From Lachnospiraceae bacterium P6B14 (GTDB lineage Bacteria; Bacillota; Clostridia; Lachnospirales; Lachnospiraceae): a stretch of DNA of 64,000 nt. The stretch is from contig JHWZ01000004.1 in NCBI GenBank assembly GCA_000687695.1, forward strand, positions 124,001-188,000, read 5' to 3'. The translations under genes and the position numbers were made by a program. The notes beneath the pieces are model-generated. The model saw only the letters and a program-made list of their open reading frames with translations, did no database searches and was not told the DNA's origin. This document shows, in pieces, positions 18,962-26,691 of this stretch; the stretch's first letter is position 1; every line of letters starts with the position of its first letter.

Positions 18962-19979
18962 TTATCTCGTCACCTCCACCACGGGAAATAACAATCTCAG
19001 CGCTATCTTCAAGTTTTCTGATAACGTTAACGATCTTCTGCTGTGCCTCCTCAACATCCTTCAAACGTACAGGACCCATGTATTCCATATCCTCACGGAT
19101 CATGTCTGCAAGACGTGAAGACATATTGTTGAAGATGACATTCTGAACTTCCTCGTTGGCATTTTTAAGCGCAACGGCAAGTTCTGAGTTCTCGACTTCT
19201 CGGAGCACACGCTGGATGGATCTGTCGTCGAGCATAAGAATATCCTCGAACACGAACATCTTCTTTCTGATCTCGTCGGCAAGCTCCGGCTCCTCGATCT
19301 CCAAGTTCTCCATGATGTGTTTCTCTGTACCACGGTCGACTGTATTGAGGACTTCGACAACGGAATCGACACCACCGACGATGGTGTAATCCTGGCTGAC
19401 CAAAGATGACAACTTCTGCTCCAATATATTCTCGACCTCCTTGATGACATCCGGGCTTGTACGGTCCATCATGGCGATACGCTTTGCTACGTCTGTCTGC
19501 TTGTCCGGAGTCAGCGCCGAGATGATCGCCGCCGCCTGCTGGCTCGACAGATACGAAAGGATCAGGGCGATAGTCTGCGGATGCTCGTCCTGAATAAAGT
19601 TGAGGATCTGTGATGCCTCTGTCTTTCTGATAAACTCGAACGGACGAACCTGCAACGATGCAGTCAGCTTTCCGAGCACCTGCGCAGCCTTGTCGTCGCC
19701 AAGTGCCTTCTGCAAAAGATCCTTCGCATATCCGATACCACCCTCTGCGATGTACTGCTGAGCGAGGCAGACCTCATAGAACTCCTCAAGTACCGCTTCT
19801 TTTTGCGCGGGTGATACACTTCTTGTATTCGCGATCTCGAGCGTGAGCTGCTCGATCTCATCCTCCTTCAGGTGTTTGAACACCGTCGAAGCCTTCTCAG
19901 GGCCGATGGTGATCAGAAGGATCGCCGCTTTTTGTACACCATCAAGATCGGTCACTGCCGACGATGACTGTGCTGCCAT
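18954..19979 (-). CDS. fliG: Flagellar motor switch protein FliG
   Basis: FliG is the rotor protein that touches MotA and converts ion flow to torque. The 341-residue sequence shows the N-terminal FliF-binding domain (VQKAAILLITIGPEKAS), the middle domain with EHPQTIALILSYL, and the C-terminal torque domain with charged residues (RSIQRVLREV). ATG at 19979 is nine bases after GGGGAGG; an upstream GTG is less well spaced. It begins 2 bp after the fliF stop. Confidence 0.97.
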   Translation of the reverse strand: MAAQSSSAVTDLDGVQKAAILLITIGPEKASTVFKHLKEDEIEQLTLEIANTRSVSPAQKEAVLEEFYEVCLAQQYIAEGGIGYAKDLLQKALGDDKAAQVLGKLTASLQVRPFEFIRKTEASQILNFIQDEHPQTIALILSYLSSQQAAAIISALTPDKQTDVAKRIAMMDRTSPDVIKEVENILEQKLSSLVSQDYTIVGGVDSVVEVLNTVDRGTEKHIMENLEIEEPELADEIRKKMFVFEDILMLDDRSIQRVLREVENSELAVALKNANEEVQNVIFNNMSSRLADMIREDMEYMGPVRLKDVEEAQQKIVNVIRKLEDSAEIVISRGGGDEIIV

Positions 19980-19981
19980 GA

Positions 19982-21619
19982 TCACACACCTCCCCAGTCT
20001 TCATTTATCCAGTTACGCAGCAAAAGCGCAACTGCTTCGGGATTTTCGTCCACGAATTTTTCTATCATGATACGTGTCTCTGACTTGTCCTCGAGCTCGA
20101 TCTCCTCGAGAGCAGTTGTATCGTCTCTCGTTGTTTCCAAAAGATCCTCCACCGAAAGCTCCGGCTCTGTCTCCGTAACCTCAACAGGTGACGTACCTCT
20201 GATGATCACGAATATAAGCAGTGCCGCAATAAGTACCGTGAGAAGCACCATGAGATAGTTCGTGATATTGTCGAAAAATGATCCGGTCTCAGCCGCCTCA
20301 TATACCGGCTTGTCATACGCGATCACCTGGATGTTTCCTGTGGCGATTCCCGTTGCAGCTGCGATCAGCTCGACCAGCTCATCCCTGTTCTCGAGCTCGA
20401 TCTGTGTAGGCTGAGAGTTCTGCTCAACATAGTTCTCAAAGCTTATTTCATCGAGAAGTCCCTGCTCCTGCAGGCTTTCCTCGTGGATCACATTGTAGTG
20501 GGTAAGGATGAGTCCCATAGATGACTCGTCCGGTACGACAGCGCCTACCTCGTACGCGATATTTTTCACGGTCTCATTCGGCAGGTAATCGTACTTGTTA
20601 AGGGTTGTTTCCGTATTTGTCTGACCCGATCCCACCAAAGGATAATCAGTCAGATCACCATTCGAGTCGGTTCCCGGGATTCCACCCGAACCCGACTGTC
20701 CGGTTGACTTGTACTCGTAGGAATGTGAATAAAGTCCCTGCTCCATTCCTTCGTTCGCGGTATATGTCTTCACCAACTCATCGACCTTGTTCATATCGAA
20801 CTTGATCGCATTTCGGCTCACCTCGACATCATCCCATCCGGCTTTACGGAGCATCTCCTCGACATTTTTCGCGAACTGATTCTGCAGTTTCTGTCGATAA
20901 TCCGCATTTCCCGTGACAGCGCCACCGAGCGTATTGTCCTCTTTGCTTCCGTAGAGCAGGTTACCCTTTGTATCGGTTATGACGATGTTATCCGTCGTTT
21001 TGTTTCCGACTGCATTAGCGATGTAATAAGCGATACCCATCGCTACGTTTTCATCCATCTCATAGCCCTGTTTGAGTTTCAGGCTGGCACTGACGGATGC
21101 CTCCAGTCCCTCAGAGAAAATGGTGGTATCATCCTCGGGTTTATCGAGAAATACGGTAGCATCCTCCACCCCGTCGAAGGTGAGAAGTCCGGTACGGATC
21201 GATGCCTGCAATGCCAGATTTATCTTGGTGGTACGTACCTGGGAAGTAGTGGTCATATCCTCTTGGAGGGCATCTTTCCATGACATTCCCGTTTCGTCTG
21301 TCACCTGGTTTGCACCCATTACGACTACCGCGTCTGAGTACTCGTTCTGCTCAACCTTGAATCGAACTCTGTCGGTGGAGATAGCCTCCGCCTCATAGTC
21401 AACACCTGCCGCATCCAGCTGCTCACGGAAGCTCGATGCCGCTTCCGAGTTCAGTGTAACGAGATCTACATATACCGGCCTTGTGAGTAAATACGCCAAA
21501 AGGACGATCGCAAAAAATATCGCGAGCGTCACACAGATGATTATCGTCTTTTGTTTGGTCGTATAGCGATTCCAGAACGCGAGAATCTTGTCCCGGATCG
21601 CAATAAGTCGATCCATCAT
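19982..21619 (-). CDS. fliF: Flagellar MS-ring protein FliF
   Basis: FliF forms the MS ring and the housing of the export gate. The 545-residue protein has membrane segments at about residues 26-47 and 452-474, the ring-building motifs between them (DGVEDATVFLDKPE), and a C-terminal cytoplasmic FliG-binding tail. GGAGG lies about ten bases before the ATG. Its leader is not short: 276 bp of structured noncoding DNA separates it from fliE. Confidence 0.96.
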   Translation of the reverse strand: MMDRLIAIRDKILAFWNRYTTKQKTIIICVTLAIFFAIVLLAYLLTRPVYVDLVTLNSEAASSFREQLDAAGVDYEAEAISTDRVRFKVEQNEYSDAVVVMGANQVTDETGMSWKDALQEDMTTTSQVRTTKINLALQASIRTGLLTFDGVEDATVFLDKPEDDTTIFSEGLEASVSASLKLKQGYEMDENVAMGIAYYIANAVGNKTTDNIVITDTKGNLLYGSKEDNTLGGAVTGNADYRQKLQNQFAKNVEEMLRKAGWDDVEVSRNAIKFDMNKVDELVKTYTANEGMEQGLYSHSYEYKSTGQSGSGGIPGTDSNGDLTDYPLVGSGQTNTETTLNKYDYLPNETVKNIAYEVGAVVPDESSMGLILTHYNVIHEESLQEQGLLDEISFENYVEQNSQPTQIELENRDELVELIAAATGIATGNIQVIAYDKPVYEAAETGSFFDNITNYLMVLLTVLIAALLIFVIIRGTSPVEVTETEPELSVEDLLETTRDDTTALEEIELEDKSETRIMIEKFVDENPEAVALLLRNWINEDWGGV

Positions 21620-21670
21620 TTAGGCGCAACCTCCAACTACCATTTGTTTCAGAATTCCCATGCCTGCATT

Positions 21671-21888
21671 TGTTCCGGCGTCACCACTCCTGCATTCGGC
21701 ATCTACGTCTTCGTGCCCACATCTGTGCTCGAGCAAGCTCGGCACATCTGTGCACACGAGACTCTACTGTTGCTACGCAACAGATGCCTCATGTACGAGC
21801 GGTGACGACTTCGTCGCACGGGCCACTGTACGCATACGAATACGAGCGAGCTCGTATCGTCTGCGTCCTGTGTCCCTACGCCGGAACA
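21671..21888 (-). other. Multi-hairpin noncoding domain between fliE and fliF
   Basis: An 11 bp perfect inverted repeat, TGTTCCGGCGT (21671-21681) and ACGCCGGAACA (21878-21888), encloses several further stems: CTGTTG/CAACAG (21767-21783), GGCATCT/AGATGCC, CGAC/GTCG around 21804-21816, and TACGAG/CTCGTA (21841-21856) extended by ACGCA/TGCGT. CACATCTGTGC occurs twice. No gene fits: open frames here are short and lack ribosome sites. The sequence is not related to the other structured elements of this window. Confidence 0.65.
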
Positions 21889-21895
21889 CCTAACC

Positions 21896-22222
21896 TTAAA
21901 ACTGCATGTTCATTATAGTCTTATATGCTTCGACCACGGTATTTTTTACCGCTGCCGTATACTGCAGTGATACCGTAGCCTTCTGCTGTGCGATCATCAG
22001 ATCGTGAAGATTATCCGACTCACCCGTGGCGAACTTGATCTTCTCCTCCTCAGCCTTGTTGGAGTAGTCGTTTGTCTCTGTGATAAGTCCCATGGCATCG
22101 TCAAGCAACGCCTGGAATCCCTGTGACTTCTCAACATTGGTCTGAGGCGAAAGCGGATTTGCCGTGGAGTAACGGCTTACCTCTTCAAGCCCCTTTATAG
22201 CAGAAATATTAGTTATATTCAT
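21896..22222 (-). CDS. fliE: Flagellar hook-basal body protein FliE
   Basis: FliE joins the MS ring to the rod. The 108-residue protein ends with the family-typical helix VSLQYTAAVKNTVVEAYKTIMNMQF in broken form, and its middle has FQALLDDAMG. It follows flgC by 21 bp. The unusual feature is the long structured region directly after its stop. Confidence 0.94.
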   Translation of the reverse strand: MNITNISAIKGLEEVSRYSTANPLSPQTNVEKSQGFQALLDDAMGLITETNDYSNKAEEEKIKFATGESDNLHDLMIAQQKATVSLQYTAAVKNTVVEAYKTIMNMQF

Positions 22223-22243
22223 ATTCCCTCATCCTTTACTGTT

Positions 22244-22678
22244 TTACTGGCCGATCTGAAGCGCTCTCGTCGCCATGCTCTTTGACGCATTGAGCATAGT
22301 CACGTTTGCTTCATAGGCACGCGTCGCGTCGATCATGTTGGTCATCTCTGTTACGGTGTTGACATTCGGATACATTACATAACCGTCCTCGTTCGCATCC
22401 GGATGTGACGGATCATACACGAGGGAGCCTTCACTCGGATCCTCAACGATCCTTGTGACCTTAACACCCTTACCGATATACTGACCGGCGAGACCTAATG
22501 TCTCCTTGAATGTCGGATATGCCTTTTCCTCAAAGACAACCATTTTTCTTTTATAAACATTACCCTTGCCATCTCTTGTTGTGTTGATGTTTGCAAGGTT
22601 TTCGGATATCGTATCCATACGCAGCTGCTGCGCCGTAAGTCCGGTAGCGCTGACGTCAAAAGCTCCAAATACTGACAT
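22244..22678 (-). CDS. flgC: Flagellar basal-body rod protein FlgC
   Basis: Proximal rod subunit. It carries the rod N-terminal signature (FDVSATGLTAQQLRMDTI, ENLANINTTR) and the C-terminal helix (EMTNMIDATRAYEANVTML). Of two ATGs six bases apart, the second (22678) is better spaced from AGGA; the first at 22684 is only two bases from it. Length 144 residues, normal for FlgC. Confidence 0.95.
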   Translation of the reverse strand: MSVFGAFDVSATGLTAQQLRMDTISENLANINTTRDGKGNVYKRKMVVFEEKAYPTFKETLGLAGQYIGKGVKVTRIVEDPSEGSLVYDPSHPDANEDGYVMYPNVNTVTEMTNMIDATRAYEANVTMLNASKSMATRALQIGQ

Positions 22679-22749
22679 AGGCATCTTCCTTTCGTTTAAA
22701 AAACTACTCTTTTAGTGTCATGTCAAAAACAAACTACTTGCTGTTTTTA

Positions 22750-23145
22750 TTACTTACCACCGCCGCTGATAGCAGCCTTCAGATCCTGAAACTCGTGATT
22801 GATCGATGTCATCAGAGTATTGTAACGGATCTGGTTTTTTGCAAGCTCGACATTTTCCGTGGTGATGTCCACGTTGTTGCTGTCCATACGGTAGCTGAGT
22901 CCGGCCTGCTCCGTATAGGTAGTCGCATTCAGATCGGACAGATCAAGCTCTGAAACAGTCTTGTTCAGATCATCCGTACCCCCGATCGCCCCTATGAGAT
23001 AAGTCTCGAACTGCACATCCTTGCGCTTATATCCCGGCGTATCCGCATTTGCAATGTTGTTTGCGAGCACGTCGTTCCTTTTCCAACTGGCATCCGCTGC
23101 CTTGTCCAGGACATTCACATAGTTATAAGCTCCTGAAAGAATCAT
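22750..23145 (-). CDS. flgB: Flagellar basal-body rod protein FlgB
   Basis: Proximal rod subunit of 131 residues with the signature DVLANNIANADTPGYKRKDV and a C-terminal rod helix. First gene of the flagellar run. GGAGG precedes the ATG. There is no clear promoter in the 69 bp between it and codY, which instead hold a terminator-like stem-loop, so read-through from codY may supply its transcript. Confidence 0.95.
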   Translation of the reverse strand: MILSGAYNYVNVLDKAADASWKRNDVLANNIANADTPGYKRKDVQFETYLIGAIGGTDDLNKTVSELDLSDLNATTYTEQAGLSYRMDSNNVDITTENVELAKNQIRYNTLMTSINHEFQDLKAAISGGGK

Positions 23146-23170
23146 ACCGTCCCTCCTTTCTCATTTCTCA

Positions 23171-23216
23171 CAAAAACGCAAAGGCCTTCATGATCTCTCA
23201 CAAATCCCTTTGCGTT
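23171..23216 (-). terminator. Terminator/attenuator-like stem-loop between codY and flgB
   Basis: AACGCAAAGG pairs with CCTTTGCGTT across a 22-base loop (arms 23207-23216 and 23175-23184 on the plus strand). Five T follow on the minus strand. The upstream arm contains the codY stop codon. Confidence 0.6.
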
Positions 23217-24000
23217 ACGAATTCCATTTCTCTTTATAGATACGCTCAAACTCATCGTAAGCGATATCATTCAGCACCTCAATACGAGTACCCTTGACTC
23301 CCGCTGACTGTGTACGGATAAGTCTGGCACTCTCAAGCTTGCGAAGAGCGTTTACCATCACGGATCTGGTCACATGATACTCACTGGCCAGCTGTGATGT
23401 GATAACCCTTCCACTCATACCGTCAAGCGAATGAATAACAGCAGCAACAGACCTCTGCTCCAAATCTGACAGGGTCTTTATCGCTGACGATATAGCTTCT
23501 CTCTTGTTCATCTCCTCACCGGTCTCAGCGAGAAGTGAAGTGGTCATCACGAGACCTATCATCATGTTGCAGTACTCACACAGGATGATGTCATCGATGC
23601 GGAAGGTCTTGTCCTCGCGATACACGAAAAATGTTCCGAGTCTCTCGCCATTCACAAGAGTCGGAGCTATGAGCGCCGTAAGTCCTTCTGCCTCGTACTC
23701 GTCGAGTCCCAGGGTCTCAAGATTTACATTTTCCTTGGTTGAAAGCACGCTTAAAAAGCGGTCGTTAAGCCGCTCATCAGCGCATGCGCCAAGATCTACA
23801 TCCTTGAAGCCGTCTATACTTCTAACCTCAGGATTTCTATACATACCGAGGAGTTTCCCCCTGCGGCTGATAACATATACACTGCTATTCAAAAACCCTC
23901 CGACCATCTCACAGATGTCGGAAAAAGCTACCTTCTGACCACCGGTCTCAGTAAGCAGATGATTCACTTTTCGGGTTCTATCTAAAAGCTCAATACTCAT
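23215..24000 (-). CDS. codY: Global nutrient regulator CodY
   Basis: CodY is the GTP/branched-chain amino acid-sensing repressor of low-GC Gram-positives. The 261-residue protein has an N-terminal GAF domain (KVNHLLTETGGQKVAF) and a C-terminal winged helix (VITSQLASEYHVTRSVMVNA). It has its own SigA promoter and stands immediately before the flagellar operon, next to topA, an order common in Lachnospiraceae. The ilv and leu genes in this window are typical CodY targets in other Firmicutes, but no convincing CodY box was found by eye. Confidence 0.97.
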   Translation of the reverse strand: MSIELLDRTRKVNHLLTETGGQKVAFSDICEMVGGFLNSSVYVISRRGKLLGMYRNPEVRSIDGFKDVDLGACADERLNDRFLSVLSTKENVNLETLGLDEYEAEGLTALIAPTLVNGERLGTFFVYREDKTFRIDDIILCEYCNMMIGLVMTTSLLAETGEEMNKREAISSAIKTLSDLEQRSVAAVIHSLDGMSGRVITSQLASEYHVTRSVMVNALRKLESARLIRTQSAGVKGTRIEVLNDIAYDEFERIYKEKWNS

Positions 24001-24029
24001 TCAGCGTATACCCCTTCTGTGTCTTTGAT

Positions 24030-24058
24030 ATTCTACCACAAATTTCCAAAAATGACAA
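24030..24058 (-). promoter_or_regulatory. SigA promoter for codY
   Basis: On the minus strand TTGTCA (24053-24058), 17 bp, TAGAAT (24030-24035), thirty bases before the codY ATG and just after the topA stop. Confidence 0.8.
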
Positions 24059-24074
24059 GACATAATCTCACGAA

Positions 24075-26153
24075 TTAAGACTCGCGAGCCTCATCCTTTA
24101 CCTCCTCGAGGTATCCGCATTTTTCATCGGAACAGGATAATTTACTACCTTTGTAGACCAATAAGTTTTGGCATTTTGGACATGTTTTGCCAGATGGTCG
24201 CTGCCACGTCATAACCTCACACTCAGGGTTGTTCTCACAGCCGTAGTACGGACGTCCCTTACGTGTTCTCTTGATGACGATCTCACCACCGCACTTCGGA
24301 CACTTGACTCCGATCTTTTCGTAGTATGGTTTGGTGTTTCGACACTCCGGAAAACCGGGGCATGCGAGGAACTTTCCATGCGGTCCATACTTGATAACCA
24401 TATTACGACCGCAGTTCTCACATACTATATCGGTCACTTCGTCATGAATCTCAACCTTTTCAAGCGCATCTTCTGCTCTGTCTACGCTTTCTTTCAGATC
24501 GGGATAGAAATTTCTGATGACCGTCTTCCACTCCACGTTTCCTTCGGCGATGCCGTCGAGCAAAGCCTCCATGGTAGCGGTAAAGTTCACATCCACGATA
24601 CTCGGGAACTCGTCAACCATGATCTTGTTTACAACCTCACCGAGCTCGGTCAAAAATATATTCTTTTTCTCCTTGGTGACATATCGTCTCGAGATAAGAG
24701 TTGTGATCGTAGGAGCATATGTACTCGGACGACCGATTCCCAACTCCTCCAAAGCCTTTACCAGTGACGCCTCGGTATAGTGTGCCGGCGGCTGAGTAAA
24801 GTGTTGTTCATCACGAAGCTCCTTTAATGTCAGCTTTGCGTCTTCCTTAAGCTTTGACAATGCAGGATTGTTTTCAACCTTGTCCTCATCACTCTGGTAC
24901 ACCGACAGAAATCCCGGGAAAACAAGCTTGGATCCGGCCGATGTGAACACATGACCCTTTCCTACTATCTTCACGGAGACGGTCTCATACTTCGCCGAAC
25001 TCATACGGCTTGCGACAAATCTCTTCCAGATGAGCTGATAGAGTCTGTACTGATCTCTCGTAAGTGAATCCTTGACTTCAGCCGGAGTCAGATCAACATA
25101 TGTCGGACGGATAGCCTCATGTGCATCCTGGACATTTTTGCCCTGCTTGGTTGTATGCTCCTTCTCGATGACATACTCGTCACCATGAATTTGTCTGACA
25201 TATTCCTTGCACGCCTTATCAGCTTCGTCTGATATACGTGTCGAGTCAGTACGCAGATATGTGATAAGACCGATGGTTCCATGGCCTTTGACATTTACAC
25301 CCTCGTATAACTGCTGAGCGACCTGCATCGTTTTTCTGGTCGGATAGTTCAGCACTTTAGCGCATTCCTGCTGAAGAGTTGATGTCGTAAACGGCAGAGG
25401 CGGCTTTTTCATCCTCTCTCCGTTCTTTATCTCCTCTACCTGGTAGGTAGCGTTTTTCAGTTCTTTGAGTACTTTGTCAACCTCTGCCTTTGACGCAAGC
25501 TCATCCTTGCCGTCTTTACCGTAGTACTTGGCGGTCAGTGGCTTTTTCACACCGGGTACTGAGAAGTCTGCGTCGAGACTCCAGAACTCCTTCGGTATAA
25601 ACTCATCTATCTCTTTTTCCCTATCAGCGATGATCCTCAGCGCCACAGACTGAACTCGTCCCGCTGAAAGACCTCTCTTAACCTTTGCCCACAGAAGCGG
25701 CGAGATCGAATATCCCACCATACGATCCAACACACGTCTGGCCTGCTGGGCATCAACGAGTCCCATATCGATATCACGAGATTCCTTCAAAGACTGCTTT
25801 ACGGCGTTCTTTGTGATCTCGTTGAAGGTGATCCTGCTGGTTTTCTTCGGATCCAGATCAAGTGCCGCGGTCAGGTGCCATGATATAGCTTCACCCTCGC
25901 GGTCAGGGTCCGTTGCCAGGAATATCTTGTCAGCTTTCTTGACTTCCTTCCTGAGTGCTGCCAGGAGCTCTCCCTTTCCTCGGATAGTGATGTATTTGGG
26001 TTCGAAGTCATGCTCCGGATCAAAACCCATCTGACTTTTCGGCAAATCTCTTACATGGCCATTTGACGCCATTACTTCGTAGTTTTTGCCCAAAAAACGC
26101 TGAATCGTCTTTGATTTGGCAGGCGACTCCACGATGATCAGATTCTTTGACAT
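24075..26153 (-). CDS. topA: DNA topoisomerase I
   Basis: Type IA topoisomerase that relaxes negative supercoils. The 692-residue protein has the TOPRIM domain (TDPDREGE at 81-88), the active-site Tyr at 299 (GLITYLRTDSTRIS) and three C-terminal four-Cys zinc ribbons between about 575 and 680. ATG at 26153 gives the family start MSKNLIIVESPAKS; a frame extension 22 codons upstream has no ribosome site and overlaps the likely promoter. Confidence 0.97.
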   Translation of the reverse strand: MSKNLIIVESPAKSKTIQRFLGKNYEVMASNGHVRDLPKSQMGFDPEHDFEPKYITIRGKGELLAALRKEVKKADKIFLATDPDREGEAISWHLTAALDLDPKKTSRITFNEITKNAVKQSLKESRDIDMGLVDAQQARRVLDRMVGYSISPLLWAKVKRGLSAGRVQSVALRIIADREKEIDEFIPKEFWSLDADFSVPGVKKPLTAKYYGKDGKDELASKAEVDKVLKELKNATYQVEEIKNGERMKKPPLPFTTSTLQQECAKVLNYPTRKTMQVAQQLYEGVNVKGHGTIGLITYLRTDSTRISDEADKACKEYVRQIHGDEYVIEKEHTTKQGKNVQDAHEAIRPTYVDLTPAEVKDSLTRDQYRLYQLIWKRFVASRMSSAKYETVSVKIVGKGHVFTSAGSKLVFPGFLSVYQSDEDKVENNPALSKLKEDAKLTLKELRDEQHFTQPPAHYTEASLVKALEELGIGRPSTYAPTITTLISRRYVTKEKKNIFLTELGEVVNKIMVDEFPSIVDVNFTATMEALLDGIAEGNVEWKTVIRNFYPDLKESVDRAEDALEKVEIHDEVTDIVCENCGRNMVIKYGPHGKFLACPGFPECRNTKPYYEKIGVKCPKCGGEIVIKRTRKGRPYYGCENNPECEVMTWQRPSGKTCPKCQNLLVYKGSKLSCSDEKCGYLEEVKDEARES

Positions 26154-26190
26154 GTTGGTTCCCTCGCTTCGTTTTAGAGTTTCGATTAAT

Positions 26191-26219
26191 ACCATACAAC
26201 AAAATTTTTTTTGATGCAA
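26191..26219 (-). promoter_or_regulatory. Candidate promoter for topA
   Basis: On the minus strand TTGCAT (26214-26219), 17 bp containing an A/T tract, TATGGT (26191-26196). The -10 is weak. The surrounding DNA has several A/T tracts (26202-26213, 26284-26298), suggestive of curvature. Confidence 0.4.
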
Positions 26220-26319
26220 GAGGAAATTTTCATACGACTCGTCACGATGTCTGACAAGGTTCGAATTTTTCTAGACTTGAGCGACAAAAAATTTTTTTCG
26301 GCGCATTCTACAGCTGTCA

Positions 26320-26455
26320 GGCGATTTGATTATATATCCATCCGGGCACGCTTTCGCTTTTTTCCCGAGCGTCACGTTGTGCGCGCGGACAATACCCGCG
26401 CTGCGCAACGACGCTCGCGACACATCCCGGATGGTGATATATTTATCAAATCGCC
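26320..26455 (-). ncRNA. Candidate structured RNA element, copy 1
   Basis: One of three related elements. In minus-strand sense: outer helix GGCGATTTGAT/ATCAAATCGCC (plus 26320-26330 with 26445-26455), continued by CCATCCGGG/CCCGGATGG (26338-26346 with 26426-26434); then ATGTGTCG; helix CGAGCGTC/GACGCTCG (26366-26373 with 26410-26417); an inner hairpin GTTG..GCGCGG, loop GTATTGT; then AAAAAAGCGAAAGCGTGCC with a GAAA tetraloop. It lies in the 538 bp topA-dprA gap, which contains no gene. Expression is not shown. Confidence 0.55.
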
Positions 26456-26513
26456 TTTACGGCCCATGGTCAATCCATGAAAACATTTTGTATTCGCATT
26501 CAATAGTCTAGGG

Positions 26514-26674
26514 AGAGGTGGTTCGAGAAGCATATAACTGTCCGGGATGTGTCTTGAACGTCGGTGCGTAGGTGGCGTATTTTGCCACCATGCACCGCTA
26601 CGTTCAAGAAAAGAAGCGTAAAAAACTCTTCGAGTTTTCAGCGTGCCCGGACAGATATGCACTCGAACCACCTC
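26514..26674 (+). ncRNA. Candidate structured RNA element, copy 2
   Basis: Same family, opposite orientation, 58 bp from copy 1. Outer helix GAGGTGGTTCGAG/CTCGAACCACCTC (26514-26526 with 26662-26674), GCATAT/ATATGC, CTGTCCGGG/CCCGGACAG (26538-26546 with 26646-26654); then ATGTGT; helix CTTGAACG/CGTTCAAG (26553-26560 with 26601-26608); hairpin CGGTGC..GGTGGC with loop GTATTTT (26577-26583); then a stem AAAACTC/GAGTTTT and GCGTGCC before the closing arm. No promoter could be assigned in the 58 bp between the two copies. Confidence 0.55.
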
Positions 26675-26691
26675 GACAATAGTTGCAACAG

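Noticed and set aside
21660-21918. Short plus-strand frames of 77-84 codons in the fliE-fliF gap
   Set aside because: Cys/Ser/Arg/His-rich translation of hairpin DNA, no ribosome site, opposite to operon direction.
24168-24767. 199-codon plus-strand frame
   Set aside because: Antisense to the C-terminal part of topA; no start signals.
26154-26319. CodY box near topA (AATTTTCAT region) and another near leuB
   Set aside because: Match to AATTTTCWGAAAATT is only about 9 of 15 bases, expected by chance in AT-rich DNA.
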